Shown piece after piece: positions 52,610 to 60,875 of a stretch of 64,000 bases of DNA. The stretch covers positions 186,528 to 250,527 of the forward strand of contig NZ_MJAJ01000005.1 of the NCBI RefSeq assembly GCF_001746365.1. The letters run 5' to 3'. Under the pieces are notes generated by a model. That model was not told the DNA's origin. It ran no database searches and was given only the letters and a program-made list of their open reading frames with translations. Within the stretch, counting starts at the first letter, position 1. Every line of letters starts with the position of its first letter. Source of the stretch: Streptomyces sp. LUP30 (lineage in GTDB: Bacteria > Actinomycetota > Actinomycetes > Streptomycetales > Streptomycetaceae). The translations under genes and the position numbers were made by a program.

Positions 52610-52634
52610 GCATCGGACACGGGAACACGGGTAC
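52610..52634 (+). promoter_or_regulatory. SigB-like promoter of the PRC-barrel gene
   Basis: GCAT (52610-52613), a 15-nt spacer and GGGTAC (52629-52634) match the streptomycete SigB-family consensus GNNT-N14-16-GGGTAC/T. It lies 22 nt before the ATG at 52656 and just ahead of the GGGAGG ribosome site (52645-52650), so the transcript has a very short leader. Confidence 0.6.
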
Positions 52635-52655
52635 CCGAACGCCCGGGAGGTTCTC

Positions 52656-53012
52656 ATGTTCGAAGCCGGTGACATCCGTGAATGGCGCGGTCACGACGTG
52701 GTCGATCCGCAGGGGCACAGGATCGGCGTCCTGGAGTCGGTCTACGTGGACACCGGAACGGACTGCCCCTCCTTCGCCACCGTGACCGTCGGCCTGCCCA
52801 CCCGCCGCCGGCTGGTGTTCGTGCCGCTCACGGGGGCGACGGTCGGTCCGGGCTACCTGCGGGTCGTCCACGACAAGAACGCCGTGAAGAAGGCCCCGGC
52901 GATCGACGTCGACGGTGAGCTGCCCGCCGAGGACGAACCGAAGGTGTTCGCGCACTACGAACTGGACTACACGCCGGGCCTCGGCGGCGAACGACGCCTC
53001 GCCCGCCGCTGA
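52656..53012 (+). CDS. PRC-barrel domain protein
   Basis: This 118-residue protein has the PRC-barrel pattern: FEAGDIREWRGHDVVDPQGHRIG, ESVYVDTGTDCPSFATVTVGL, RRLVFVPLTGATVGPGYLRVV and a C-terminal helix with YELDYTPG. Family members are associated with stress tolerance and sporulation in actinobacteria. The ATG at 52656 follows GGGAGG. A SigB-like promoter lies immediately upstream. A small membrane-protein gene follows 26 nt later and may share the transcript. Confidence 0.85.
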   Translation: MFEAGDIREWRGHDVVDPQGHRIGVLESVYVDTGTDCPSFATVTVGLPTRRRLVFVPLTGATVGPGYLRVVHDKNAVKKAPAIDVDGELPAEDEPKVFAHYELDYTPGLGGERRLARR

Positions 53013-53037
53013 GACGACAAGACCGCCGGGAGAGCCG

Positions 53038-53211
53038 ATGAGCCTGTTCCTGTTCCTGATCCTCGCCGCCCTCGTCCTGGGCATCATCGGATTCGCGGCC
53101 CACGGGCTGTTCTACCTGCTGATCATCGGCGCGGTCGTGCTGCTGGCCGATCTGGTCTACGCGGGGGTCCGGTTCCGCCGGGGCGGGCGCAGGCACCGGC
53201 TGACCCGCTGA
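53038..53211 (+). CDS. Small two-helix membrane protein
   Basis: This 57-residue protein is almost entirely hydrophobic: MSLFLFLILAALVLGIIGFA and LFYLLIIGAVVLLADLVYAG form two transmembrane helices, with a basic tail RFRRGGRRHRLTR on one side. Similar small membrane proteins (sometimes called hydrophobic protein) often accompany PRC-barrel or SigB-regulated genes in streptomycetes. It probably shares the transcript of the PRC-barrel gene. Function unknown, likely membrane stress. Confidence 0.75.
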   Translation: MSLFLFLILAALVLGIIGFAAHGLFYLLIIGAVVLLADLVYAGVRFRRGGRRHRLTR

Positions 53212-53293
53212 CGGGCCGCTGACGGGCCGACGACCCCGGTGCGGTGGGTCGGAGTCCCCTCGCCTGTGTCTCGCATCCCCGGCGGCCCTTGCG

Positions 53294-53323
53294 TTGACGA
53301 AACGGAACCGCGTTCCGTACATT
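53294..53323 (+). promoter_or_regulatory. Promoter of the alpha/beta hydrolase gene
   Basis: TTGACG (53294-53299), an 18-nt spacer and TACATT (53318-53323) form a housekeeping-type promoter 120 nt upstream of the ATG. The operator palindrome fills its spacer. Confidence 0.65.
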
Positions 53324-53341
53324 AAACGGAGCAACGTTCCG
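53302..53341. promoter_or_regulatory. Two TetR-type operators overlapping the hydrolase promoter
   Basis: ACGGAAC-CGC-GTTCCGT (53302-53318) is a perfect inverted repeat. CGGAGC-AAC-GTTCCG (53327-53341) is a second site with one mismatch. Their centres are 24 bp apart, about two helical turns. They cover the -10 box, so a dimeric repressor should block transcription. No regulator gene is adjacent. Confidence 0.65.
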
Positions 53342-53442
53342 CTTCGGGTTGCCCCGGGCCGGACGCCTGCTCCTGCCCGCCACCCCGTCGCCCGGTCTCC
53401 GCGTCCGGCGCCCCGGGGGGCCATCGAAGGGAAACCCGCACC

Positions 53443-54432
53443 ATGAGTGAACCGGCCTTCTCAGCCCACGCCTTCGGCCCGCGCACCGCCGTCCTGTCAG
53501 TCAGCCCGATCACACTGCCGATTCCCGGCCGGCCCGTGGACCTCCAGCTCCGCATCACCGCGCCCGTCACCGGGGACGACCTGCCGGTCATCCTCCTCTC
53601 GCACGGCCAGGGGCACTCCCACCACCTGTCCTCGCTCGACGGATACGCCCCGCTCGCCCACTTCTGGGCCGCACACGGCTTCGCCGTCATCCAGCCCACC
53701 CACCTGAGCTCCAGCACGCTGACCCTGGCCCCCGACACCCCCGGGGCTCCCCTGTACTGGCGCTCACGCGCCGAGGACATGCGGCACATCCTGGACCGGC
53801 TCGACGCGATCGAGGCCGCCGTCCCGCAGCTCCCCGGACGCCTCGACCGCGACCGGGTGGCGGTGGCCGGGCACTCCATGGGCGGACACACCGCGAGCCT
53901 GCTGCTCGGCGCCCGCCTCACCGACCCCGACGAAGGGACGCAGGTGAACCTGGCCGACCCGCGGATCAAGGCAGGCGTCCTGCTCGCCGCGCCCGGCCGG
54001 GGCGGCGACGCCCTCACCGAGACCGTGGCGCAGAACTTCGGCTTCCTGCTGACCACGGACTTCTCCACGATGACGACGCCGACGCTGGTCGTCGCGGGCG
54101 ACAAGGACGACTCCGCCCACCTGACCGTCAACGGCCCGGAATGGCACATCGACCCCTACCGGCTCTCCCCCGGCCCCAAGACCCTGCTGACGCTCTTCGA
54201 CGCCGAGCACGGACTCGGCGGCGTCTCCGGGTACGACGTCGCCGAGACGACCGACGAGAACCCGGCGCGGGTCGCCGCCGTCCAGCAACTGACCGCCGCC
54301 TATCTGCACAGTCGGCTCTATCCGGGCGCCCCGGCCTGGCAGACGGCACGCGAGGCGCTCACCACCGGCCCGCACGCCGTCGGCCGCGTGGAGGCCAAGC
54401 ACGACGAAGCCGAGCCCACCGAAGCCGCATAG
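53443..54432 (+). CDS. Alpha/beta hydrolase, chlorophyllase/PAF-acetylhydrolase-like
   Basis: This 329-residue hydrolase has an oxyanion loop SHGQGHSHH, nucleophile elbow GHSMGGHTAS and acid in VVAGDKDDSAH, with His in DAEHGLGG. There is no signal peptide, so it is cytosolic. The pattern resembles chlorophyllase/plasmalogen-type or PHB depolymerase-like hydrolases common in streptomycetes. The ATG at 53443 has GAAGGG upstream. The two operators on its promoter suggest it responds to a small molecule. Substrate unknown. Confidence 0.83.
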   Translation: MSEPAFSAHAFGPRTAVLSVSPITLPIPGRPVDLQLRITAPVTGDDLPVILLSHGQGHSHHLSSLDGYAPLAHFWAAHGFAVIQPTHLSSSTLTLAPDTPGAPLYWRSRAEDMRHILDRLDAIEAAVPQLPGRLDRDRVAVAGHSMGGHTASLLLGARLTDPDEGTQVNLADPRIKAGVLLAAPGRGGDALTETVAQNFGFLLTTDFSTMTTPTLVVAGDKDDSAHLTVNGPEWHIDPYRLSPGPKTLLTLFDAEHGLGGVSGYDVAETTDENPARVAAVQQLTAAYLHSRLYPGAPAWQTAREALTTGPHAVGRVEAKHDEAEPTEAA

Positions 54433-54681
54433 GCCGCAGGAGCAGACCGGGCGGACAGGCCGGGCGAGCCGGCCGGAACAGGCCGGTCAGGCGCGGACGC
54501 CGCGCATCAGGTCGGCGACCAGACTCACCCCTTCCCCGTCAGGCGATGGGCGTCCGCGCGATCTCGTCCGCCGGGAACGGGGTGCGTCGGCTCCGGGTGA
54601 GCAGTCCATGATCACCCCCGCCGGCCCCGGACCGGCCGGGGAAGGGGCAACGGTCGATCATCCCGGAAAGCGGCGCCCCGT

Positions 54682-55920
54682 TCACGGATGCCGGGGCTCG
54701 AGCAGGACCGGCAACGAGCGGTGACTGTTCATCAAGAAGCTCGCCATCGGCTGGAGTTCCTCCGGCCGGCAGGCGAGTTCCATTTCGGGGAAGCGTGCGA
54801 AGAGCGCGGCGAACGCGCTCTCCGCCTCCACCGCGGCGAGCGGAGCGCCCATGCAGCGATGCGGTCCATGACCGAAGCCGAGGCTGTCGCGGTTCTTGCG
54901 CAGCAGGTCGAAGCGGTCGGCGTGCGGTCCGTGGCGCTCCGGTTCCCGGCCACCGGCCGCGAAGGAGACGAGGATGGCCTCCCCCTTGCGGATCAGCACG
55001 CCGTCCAGGTCGATGTCCTCGACGGCGAAACGCATCGGCGAGTACGCCCCGGGGGTGTGCACGCGCATCGTCTCGGCGACCACGTCCTCCCAGGTCGCGC
55101 GACCCTCCCGGACGTGCTCCAGTTGCCCGGGAGCCAGCAGCAGCGCCCCGATCGCGTTGGTGATCAGGGCGGCGGTGGTGTCCTGACCGCCGGCGATCAT
55201 GAGGAAGAGGGTGCCCAGCAGTTCCTCCTCGCTGAGCCGGTCGTCCTGGTCACGTGCCTGGATCAGCAGGGACGTGAGATCGTCGCCGGGCTCGGCCCGC
55301 TTGGCCTTCACCAGTTCCGACAGCCTGACGAACGCCTCCAGCCGGGCCGCCTCGATCTCCTGACCACTGATCGTCGTGCCGAACACCGTGTGCAGCGCCG
55401 TGCACAGCGCGTCCGTGTCCTCGCCCTGCTCCACTCCGAACAGTTCGCAGATCACCCGCATCGGCAGCAACTCCGCGTACCCGGTCCGCAGGTCCACCGG
55501 CGATCCCGTCCCGCCCGACCGGGCGAGCGAGTCGACGAGTTCGGCCGCGATCTGCGCGACCCGCGGCCGCATCGCCTCCGAGCGGCGCGCGGTGAACGCC
55601 CCGGCCACCAACCGGCGCAGCCGGGTGTGGGAGGCGCCGTAGGCGAACAGCATGTTCTCGTTCGCCACCCACGGGTACAGGGGCCACTCCTCGGTGATCC
55701 TTCCCTCGATGAAGTCGGGCCAGTGCCGACGTGCGTCCTTCGACACCCTGGGGTCGGTGAGCAGCCGTTCCACGTACTGCTGCCGTACCACCGCCCAGGC
55801 CACCACTCCCCCGGGCAGTTCCACGCGGACGGCCGGTCCCTTGGCCCGCAGCATCGCGGCCTCGCCCGGGAGGTCACGCCCCGTCACGTCGAGGGCGTAA
55901 GGGCACACAGTCGCATCCAT
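54682..55920 (-). CDS. cyp17: Cytochrome P450 of the avenolide-type cassette (Cyp17-like)
   Basis: This 412-residue P450 has heme-binding [11 protein letters not shown]-helix [14 protein letters not shown], ExxR in [11 protein letters not shown] and [15 protein letters not shown]. The ATG at 55920 has GGGGAG 8 nt upstream; a longer in-frame reading is less likely. Its gene order with the receptor and acyl-CoA oxidase (P450, receptor, oxidase) is the same as cyp17-avaR1-aco of S. avermitilis, where Cyp17 hydroxylates the butenolide precursor. The assignment rests on order plus family, not on sequence identity seen directly. It has no adjacent redox partner. Confidence 0.75.
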   Translation of the reverse strand: MDATVCPYALDVTGRDLPGEAAMLRAKGPAVRVELPGGVVAWAVVRQQYVERLLTDPRVSKDARRHWPDFIEGRITEEWPLYPWVANENMLFAYGASHTRLRRLVAGAFTARRSEAMRPRVAQIAAELVDSLARSGGTGSPVDLRTGYAELLPMRVICELFGVEQGEDTDALCTALHTVFGTTISGQEIEAARLEAFVRLSELVKAKRAEPGDDLTSLLIQARDQDDRLSEEELLGTLFLMIAGGQDTTAALITNAIGALLLAPGQLEHVREGRATWEDVVAETMRVHTPGAYSPMRFAVEDIDLDGVLIRKGEAILVSFAAGGREPERHGPHADRFDLLRKNRDSLGFGHGPHRCMGAPLAAVEAESAFAALFARFPEMELACRPEELQPMASFLMNSHRSLPVLLEPRHP

Positions 55921-56184
55921 GGTCGTACTCCCCGGTTTCGTCCTGCACACGTCGGCATGGCCGGTTGCCGCCAGCCGGGGGCTCCCCCCGCCCCCGCGGG
56001 AACACACGACGGCGTCCCGGACAACCGTTCACCTCCCACCCCTCCCCGCGCCACGCCCCGCCCAACCCCCCTCGCCCTCACGCCTCTCACGCCCCACCGC
56101 CACCGGCGCCGCGCCGGTCCGTGGGCCCCCGAGCGTCGCCTCAGCCGCTCCGCGGCGGCCGGGCTCCCGCCCCGCCCGCGGTCT

Positions 56185-56868
56185 TCACCCCGCCGCCTGC
56201 GGCTGCGCGGTCCCCCAACCGGCCTGCACGGCCTCCTCGTAGACCCGGGCGCCCCGGTCCGGCGCGGTGTCCAGTTGCAGCAGCACCGCCGGCACGGCGA
56301 CCCCCGCCATCAGGTGCCGCTGAAGGTCCGTCACCCGCTCCGGCAGATCCGCATGACCTGTCATGATCTTGGAGAGCACCTGCACCCCGGTGAACGCGCC
56401 CACGAACATCCGCGCGGCCGCGTCCACATCGACGTGCGGCAGCAGCTCGCCCCTGGCCTTCGCCCGCCCCAGCAGCTCGGCGTTGCGCGCGATCCATCCG
56501 CGCATCGGCGCCTGCCGGTCCAGTCCGTCGCTGTGCGCGCCCTGGTCCACCGTGAGACGGATACTGCCCTGCACCAGCGGGTCGCCCACCGCCAGCAGAT
56601 GAGCCAGGACGAACGCCTCGTCCAGCCCCTGCTGCAGCATCAACTCCCGCGCGGGCACGGCCGGGATCGCACCCAGCTGACTGGCCAGGACCGCCTGGGC
56701 GAGCTCCTCCTTGGAGGAGAAGTGAAAGTACAAGGCCCCCTTGGTCACGCCGGCCCGGGCGAGGATCTCCGAGATCGTCGCCGCTTCGTACCCGACCTCC
56801 GCGAACACCGCCGCGGCCGCGACGAGGACGGCCCGTCTCGTCCGCACGGCCCGTTCCTGCAGCGCCAC
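56185..56868 (-). CDS. avaR1: ArpA/ScbR-class autoregulator receptor (AvaR1-like)
   Basis: This 227-residue TetR-fold protein has helix-turn-helix FAEVGYEAATISEILARAGVTKGALYFHF and the ScbR-family features SSKEELAQAV, SIRLTVDQGAHSDGL and a C-terminal ligand domain with FVGAFTGVQVLS. This is the gamma-butyrolactone/butenolide receptor class, which releases DNA on hormone binding. The GTG at 56868 follows GGAGG by 5 nt. ARE-like boxes lie on its own promoter and on the divergent aco promoter. Context with P450 and acyl-CoA oxidase indicates an avenolide-type receptor. Confidence 0.83.
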   Translation of the reverse strand: MALQERAVRTRRAVLVAAAAVFAEVGYEAATISEILARAGVTKGALYFHFSSKEELAQAVLASQLGAIPAVPARELMLQQGLDEAFVLAHLLAVGDPLVQGSIRLTVDQGAHSDGLDRQAPMRGWIARNAELLGRAKARGELLPHVDVDAAARMFVGAFTGVQVLSKIMTGHADLPERVTDLQRHLMAGVAVPAVLLQLDTAPDRGARVYEEAVQAGWGTAQPQAAG

Positions 56869-56907
56869 GCCTTACCTCCGAGGTAGCTCCCGCGTTTCAG
56901 GCTCCGG

Positions 56908-56930
56908 AAAATATACCGACAGGTTTGTCC
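56908..56930 (-). promoter_or_regulatory. ARE-like box on the receptor promoter
   Basis: On the minus strand GGACAAACCTGTCGGTATAT fits the autoregulatory element pattern of ScbR/AvaR-type receptors (ACAAACC, short spacer, CGGTxT). It overlaps a TATATT -10 box and lies about 40 nt upstream of the receptor start. Confidence 0.6.
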
Positions 56931-57182
56931 TGTGCCACCTCGCCGGTTCCCGGCCCGCAAACCCGCGAGGGTCGCCACCTCCGGCCCCGTGTCACTCCCG
57001 CCCCGCGCCCCGGCCGGGCGGAACGAGACACCTCAGCTCCCCGGCTCCCGCCTGGACCAGGACCCCGCTGCCCCGTCCTTCCCCTGCTCATCAGGAAGAA
57101 CTGCGGCACGGCGAACGGGCTTTCGCCACGGCCACCCCTCGGATCACGCCATTCTCACCCGTGGTGTTTGCCGATTTCCGAC

Positions 57183-57212
57183 TTGATAACAAAACCGGGA
57201 GGTCCGTATCTT
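57183..57212 (+). promoter_or_regulatory. aco promoter overlapped by an ARE-like box
   Basis: TTGATA (57183-57188), an 18-nt spacer and TATCTT (57207-57212) form the aco promoter. The spacer holds AACAAAACCGGGAGGTCCGT, an ARE-like pseudo-palindrome (57189-57206 core). The ATG follows at 57274 with GGGGGAGAGG before it. Receptor binding would block transcription. Confidence 0.65.
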
Positions 57213-57273
57213 CTGGCTCACTGCGCATCCAGACGTCCAGCATCCGGATCTGCGACCAACGGGGGAGAGGGTC

Positions 57274-59337
57274 ATGGCCCTTCTGGCATTTCACAACACA
57301 GAGCGCCCCACCGGGCCGCACCGAGCCGACCCCGTCCCGGATCAGGCCGGACCGGACCGTGCCGGACAGGAACAGGCCGAACAGGCCGAACAGGAACACG
57401 CCATTCCCGAGCAGGCCGTACCGGGGCGGGCCATACCGGAGCACGTCGGCCAGGCCTCCCCGCCGGGCCCGTCCTCGGACCGGTCCACGGCCACGGCCGC
57501 GGCCGCCCGGGAACCGAACGCCGAGGGGTCGGGGGAGCCCGAGGAGGCGATCGCCCGTGAGCTGACCCGGCTGCTCTTCGACCAGGACGGCGACCGGGCA
57601 CGGGTGCACGCGCCCTGGCGGCGCCTCATAGCCCAGGACGCCTTCCGGCACCGGCCCGATCTGACGCCCGAGCAACGGGCCGAGCAGTCCTACGCCTGGC
57701 TGCGTCTGGTCAACGACACGCTCGACGACCCCGTGTCCCTCGCCGACGACCCGGCCCTGCTCACGGCTCTGCACGAATGGGCCGCGATCGTCGACGGGGG
57801 CGGCGGCCTCACCACCGTCGCGAGCATCCACTACAACCTCTTCCTCGGAAGCATCCTCGACCACGCCGACCACGCGTCGAGGGACCTGAGCGAGTTCACC
57901 TCCCTCCGCCGTATCGGCACGTTCCTGTGCACCGAACTCGACCACGGCAACGACGCCACCGCCCTGGAGACGATCGCCCGCCACGACCCCGCGACGGGCG
58001 GCTTCGTCCTGCACACCCCGCATCCGGGCGCCGCGAAGTTCATGCCCAACACCAGCACCCTGGGCGGTCCGAAGGCGGCCGTCGTCGCCGCCCGCCTCCT
58101 CGTCGACGACCGTGACCACGGCATCTTTCTCTTCCTGACGCCGCTCACCGACCGCGACGGCCCCCTCCCCCACGTCACGGTCGAACCCCTCCCGCTCCGC
58201 CCGAACGCCCCGGTCGACCACTGCCTCACCTCCTTCGACCATCTCCCCCTGCCCGGCCGGGCCCTGCTCCAGGGCGAGCACGGCCGCCTCGGGGCCGACG
58301 GCGCCTTCGCGAGCAGCCTCGGCAACCGCCGCAAGCGGTTCCTCACGTCCATCGCGCGCGTCACCGCCGGCAAGCTCTGCATGAGCGCGGCGGCCGTCGG
58401 CGCCTCCCGCGCCGCGCTCGCCATCGCCGTCCGGTACGGCGACCAGCGCCATGTCAGCGGCCCGCGGCCCGGCCAGCGCATTCCGGTGAACGCCCACCGC
58501 ACCCACCACGGCAGGCTCCTGCAGGCCGTGGCCACCGCCTATGCCATGACCCTGCTCCACCGGTCCCTCACCGCCGCGTGGGACCGGCACACCGCCGACG
58601 ACCGCGACCGCCTGGAACGCGTCATCGCCCTGGCCAAGGCGTGGATCACCTGGCAGGCGCGCACCATCGCCCTCGAAGCACGCGAACGCTGCGGCGCCCA
58701 GGGGCTGCTGCCCGCCAATCACCTCGCCGGGTTCCCCGAGTACATCGAGGGGACCATCACCGCGGAGGGCGACAACCTTCTCATCTCCACCAAGGCGGCC
58801 GCCGAACTCCTGCACCACCCGCCGGCCCCGCCGGTCGCCGACCAGGGCCCGGCCCACCTCAGCGAACCCCGATTCCTGCGCGAACTGCTCGCCCACACCG
58901 AGCACGCCTTCCACGCCCAGGCCCGGCGCGCACTCCGCAACGGCCCCGCCCACGACCCCCAGGGCCGCTGGAACACCGCCTCGGGCCCCGCCCTCCAGCG
59001 AGCCCACGTCCACACCGCCCTCCAGGCGGCCGACGCCCTGCTCTCCGCTCTCGCCCGCACCACCGACCAGCCGGCCCACGGCGTCCTCAGCGACCTCACG
59101 GCCCTCTTCCTGCTCGGCCAACTCGCCCCGCACACCGGCCTCCTGCTGGCCGACGGCCACATCGCCGCGCATCACGTCCACGAGTTCCCCGCCGCGATCG
59201 ACGACCTCACCCACCGCCTCCAGCCCCGTCTCACCACCCTCACCCGCGCCTTCGACCACCCATCCGAGTACCTCGACGCGCTGCCGCTGCTACAGGGCGA
59301 CGCCGGGCGTCAGGGCGGGGCGGACGGCATGCGGTAG
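57274..59337 (+). CDS. aco: Acyl-CoA oxidase of the avenolide-type cassette (Aco-like)
   Basis: This 687-residue acyl-CoA oxidase/dehydrogenase has a disordered N-terminal extension (about 1-90) with EQA/AEQ repeats, then helical and beta domains with LRRIGTFLCTELDHGNDA, FVLHTPHPGAAKFMPN, GNRRKRFLTSIARV and RCGAQGLLPANHLAGFPEY (quoted in parts). The last corresponds to the catalytic-base region of acyl-CoA oxidases. It lacks peroxisomal signals, as expected in bacteria. In S. avermitilis Aco makes the alpha,beta-unsaturated intermediate of avenolide. Gene order and the ARE-box on its promoter support that role here. Confidence 0.78.
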   Translation: MALLAFHNTERPTGPHRADPVPDQAGPDRAGQEQAEQAEQEHAIPEQAVPGRAIPEHVGQASPPGPSSDRSTATAAAAREPNAEGSGEPEEAIARELTRLLFDQDGDRARVHAPWRRLIAQDAFRHRPDLTPEQRAEQSYAWLRLVNDTLDDPVSLADDPALLTALHEWAAIVDGGGGLTTVASIHYNLFLGSILDHADHASRDLSEFTSLRRIGTFLCTELDHGNDATALETIARHDPATGGFVLHTPHPGAAKFMPNTSTLGGPKAAVVAARLLVDDRDHGIFLFLTPLTDRDGPLPHVTVEPLPLRPNAPVDHCLTSFDHLPLPGRALLQGEHGRLGADGAFASSLGNRRKRFLTSIARVTAGKLCMSAAAVGASRAALAIAVRYGDQRHVSGPRPGQRIPVNAHRTHHGRLLQAVATAYAMTLLHRSLTAAWDRHTADDRDRLERVIALAKAWITWQARTIALEARERCGAQGLLPANHLAGFPEYIEGTITAEGDNLLISTKAAAELLHHPPAPPVADQGPAHLSEPRFLRELLAHTEHAFHAQARRALRNGPAHDPQGRWNTASGPALQRAHVHTALQAADALLSALARTTDQPAHGVLSDLTALFLLGQLAPHTGLLLADGHIAAHHVHEFPAAIDDLTHRLQPRLTTLTRAFDHPSEYLDALPLLQGDAGRQGGADGMR

Positions 59338-59403
59338 CGAGGGCGGCCGCGCACACGGCAGAGGACCGCGCGGGTCGGGCCGTGGACCCGGAGGCGGCTG
59401 GCC

Positions 59404-59436
59404 ACTCAAGCCAATCAACCGACTCAAGCCAATCAA
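59404..59436. repeat. 15-bp direct repeat between convergent aco and NDH-like genes
   Basis: ACTCAAGCCAATCAA occurs at 59404-59418 and 59422-59436, separated by 3 nt. The second copy includes the stop codon of the NDH-like gene. Confidence 0.7.
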
Positions 59437-60539
59437 GTGGCGGTGTACCCGAGTTGGCGTCTCATGTACGGGGTCATGAGGGTCTTCGCCTTGGCCAGCA
59501 CGGAGGTCCGGCCGCCCAGCACGGCGCTCTCACCGCCCGGCACGGGAAGCAGGGTCATTCCGTCGGCCGGGCCGAAGGGCACGATGAGCGGGGTGCGCCG
59601 CAGCGGCCGGTAGAGCCGGGGCTCCCTGCGGTGTCTGCCGGAACTGTGCAGATACGCGCGGATGTTGTGGGCGGCGAGGTCGGCCTGGGCCAGCGCCGCA
59701 GGGGTGATCTTCAGCTCGGTGGCGTCGTTGACGTCGCCGACCGCGAAGACGTCGGGCCACCCCTGGACCCTGAGCCTGCGGTCGACCTTGACGTGGCCGC
59801 TCGCGGTGAGCCAGTCGCCGTGTCCGGCCAGGCGCAGCCAGAGCGTGTTCGGGGTGGTGCCCGTGGCCCAGAAGGAGACGTCGGCGTCGATGACCGCGCC
59901 GTGCGCGTCGCGGTAGGTGCCGAAATCGTTGCCCGGGGAGATGAACGAGCCGAGGCGGACCTCCACGTCGTGCGACTGCAGCCAGTCGAGCGCCTTGCGG
60001 CCGGCCCGTTCGCTGCCGGTGGCGTGGAGCAGCGTCGTTCCGGCGTGGGCGAGAGTGACGCGGGCGTCCGGCCGGGCCAGCCGGATCTCCGCGCTGAGCT
60101 CCACGCCCGAGGGGCCGCCGCCGACCACCAGGACGTGCTGGGCGGCGGCGACCTTGCGCTGGTGGACGGCGAACGACTCGATCGTCTCCTCGGCGGTGAC
60201 GCCGGTGAAACGCGCCGGTTCGGGGTAGTCGGCGCCCGACGCGATGACGACCACGTCATAGGGGAGCCGCTCGCCCGTCGCCAGGACGACCTGCCGTGCA
60301 GCGGTGTCGATGCGCACGGCCTTGCCGACCACCATCCGGCCGTCGCGCAGCAACCGGTCGTACGGGATGAAGGGGGTGACCGACCACTCCGGGCGCACAC
60401 CGGCCCGGAGGGAGGCGATGCGGTGGAAGAAGACCTCCTTGCGGTCCACCAGGGTGACCCGCGCCGTCGAGTCGAGCCGTTTGGCCAGGCGGACGCCCGC
60501 ATAGCCGCCGCCGATCACCACTACGTCGCCGTCGCGCAC
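59433..60539 (-). CDS. FAD-dependent NAD(P)H oxidoreductase (NDH-2/AIF-like)
   Basis: This 368-residue flavoprotein has an N-terminal FAD dinucleotide motif VVVIGGGYAGVRLAKRL, an NAD-binding VLVVGGGPSGVELSAEI and the second FAD motif DVFAVGDVNDAT. There is no obvious C-terminal membrane helix as in typical NDH-2. It resembles AIF/Fsp1-type NAD(P)H:quinone reductases. The GTG at 60539 has AGGAG 7 nt upstream. The 336-bp spacer upstream contains an AT-rich patch (60631-60655) with the near-palindrome TTGAATTCTAAAGTTCA, likely its promoter. No partner gene is adjacent. Confidence 0.85.
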   Translation of the reverse strand: MRDGDVVVIGGGYAGVRLAKRLDSTARVTLVDRKEVFFHRIASLRAGVRPEWSVTPFIPYDRLLRDGRMVVGKAVRIDTAARQVVLATGERLPYDVVVIASGADYPEPARFTGVTAEETIESFAVHQRKVAAAQHVLVVGGGPSGVELSAEIRLARPDARVTLAHAGTTLLHATGSERAGRKALDWLQSHDVEVRLGSFISPGNDFGTYRDAHGAVIDADVSFWATGTTPNTLWLRLAGHGDWLTASGHVKVDRRLRVQGWPDVFAVGDVNDATELKITPAALAQADLAAHNIRAYLHSSGRHRREPRLYRPLRRTPLIVPFGPADGMTLLPVPGGESAVLGGRTSVLAKAKTLMTPYMRRQLGYTAT

Positions 60540-60630
60540 GCGCGTCTCCTGAGCAGGGGGTGCATGGGGGGAGAGCGAGCGACGCGGTGGGTGGGGACTC
60601 CTCGATCGCTCGAACTGGCGACGAGCGTAT

Positions 60631-60655
60631 CGCTTGAATTCTAAAGTTCACCCGG
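60631..60655. promoter_or_regulatory. AT-rich near-palindrome upstream of the NDH-like gene
   Basis: CTTGAATTCTAAAGTTCAC stands out in a GC-rich spacer (60540-60875, otherwise empty apart from the terminator at 60831-60871). TGAA and TTCA flank the centre, as in MarR/HxlR-type operators. It may mark the promoter and operator of the oxidoreductase gene. Confidence 0.35.
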
Positions 60656-60830
60656 CGAGGTGTGCACATTCCGTGAAGCCGAACCCACCGGTCCCCCTTC
60701 GGCCGAACCGGCCCGGCCGGTAGTCTCCCGCGGCCGGCGGGCGATGACGTTCACGCGGTTGCAGGCGTCGATCACGGCGATGGCCGCCACCAGGGTGGCC
60801 CCTGCGGGAGCTTCCCGTCCCGGACCCGGC

Positions 60831-60871
60831 GGCCCGTCGGGCGAGGGTCGGCGTGCCTCGCCCGACGGGCC
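60831..60871 (-). terminator. Strong terminator of the Cip1-like gene
   Basis: GGCCCGTCGGGCGAGG (60831-60846) and CCTCGCCCGACGGGCC (60856-60871) form a perfect 16-bp stem with a 9-nt loop, 5 nt beyond the stop of the minus-strand secreted protein. Confidence 0.8.
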
Positions 60872-60875
60872 CGCG

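Noticed and set aside
57091-59259. A 722-codon open frame antisense to the acyl-CoA oxidase
   Set aside because: It is Gly/Val/Glu-rich without any family pattern; the sense strand encodes a recognisable oxidase.
54682-59337. A gamma-butyrolactone (scbA/afsA) system
   Set aside because: No afsA-like gene is present; the acyl-CoA oxidase and P450 fit the butenolide route better.
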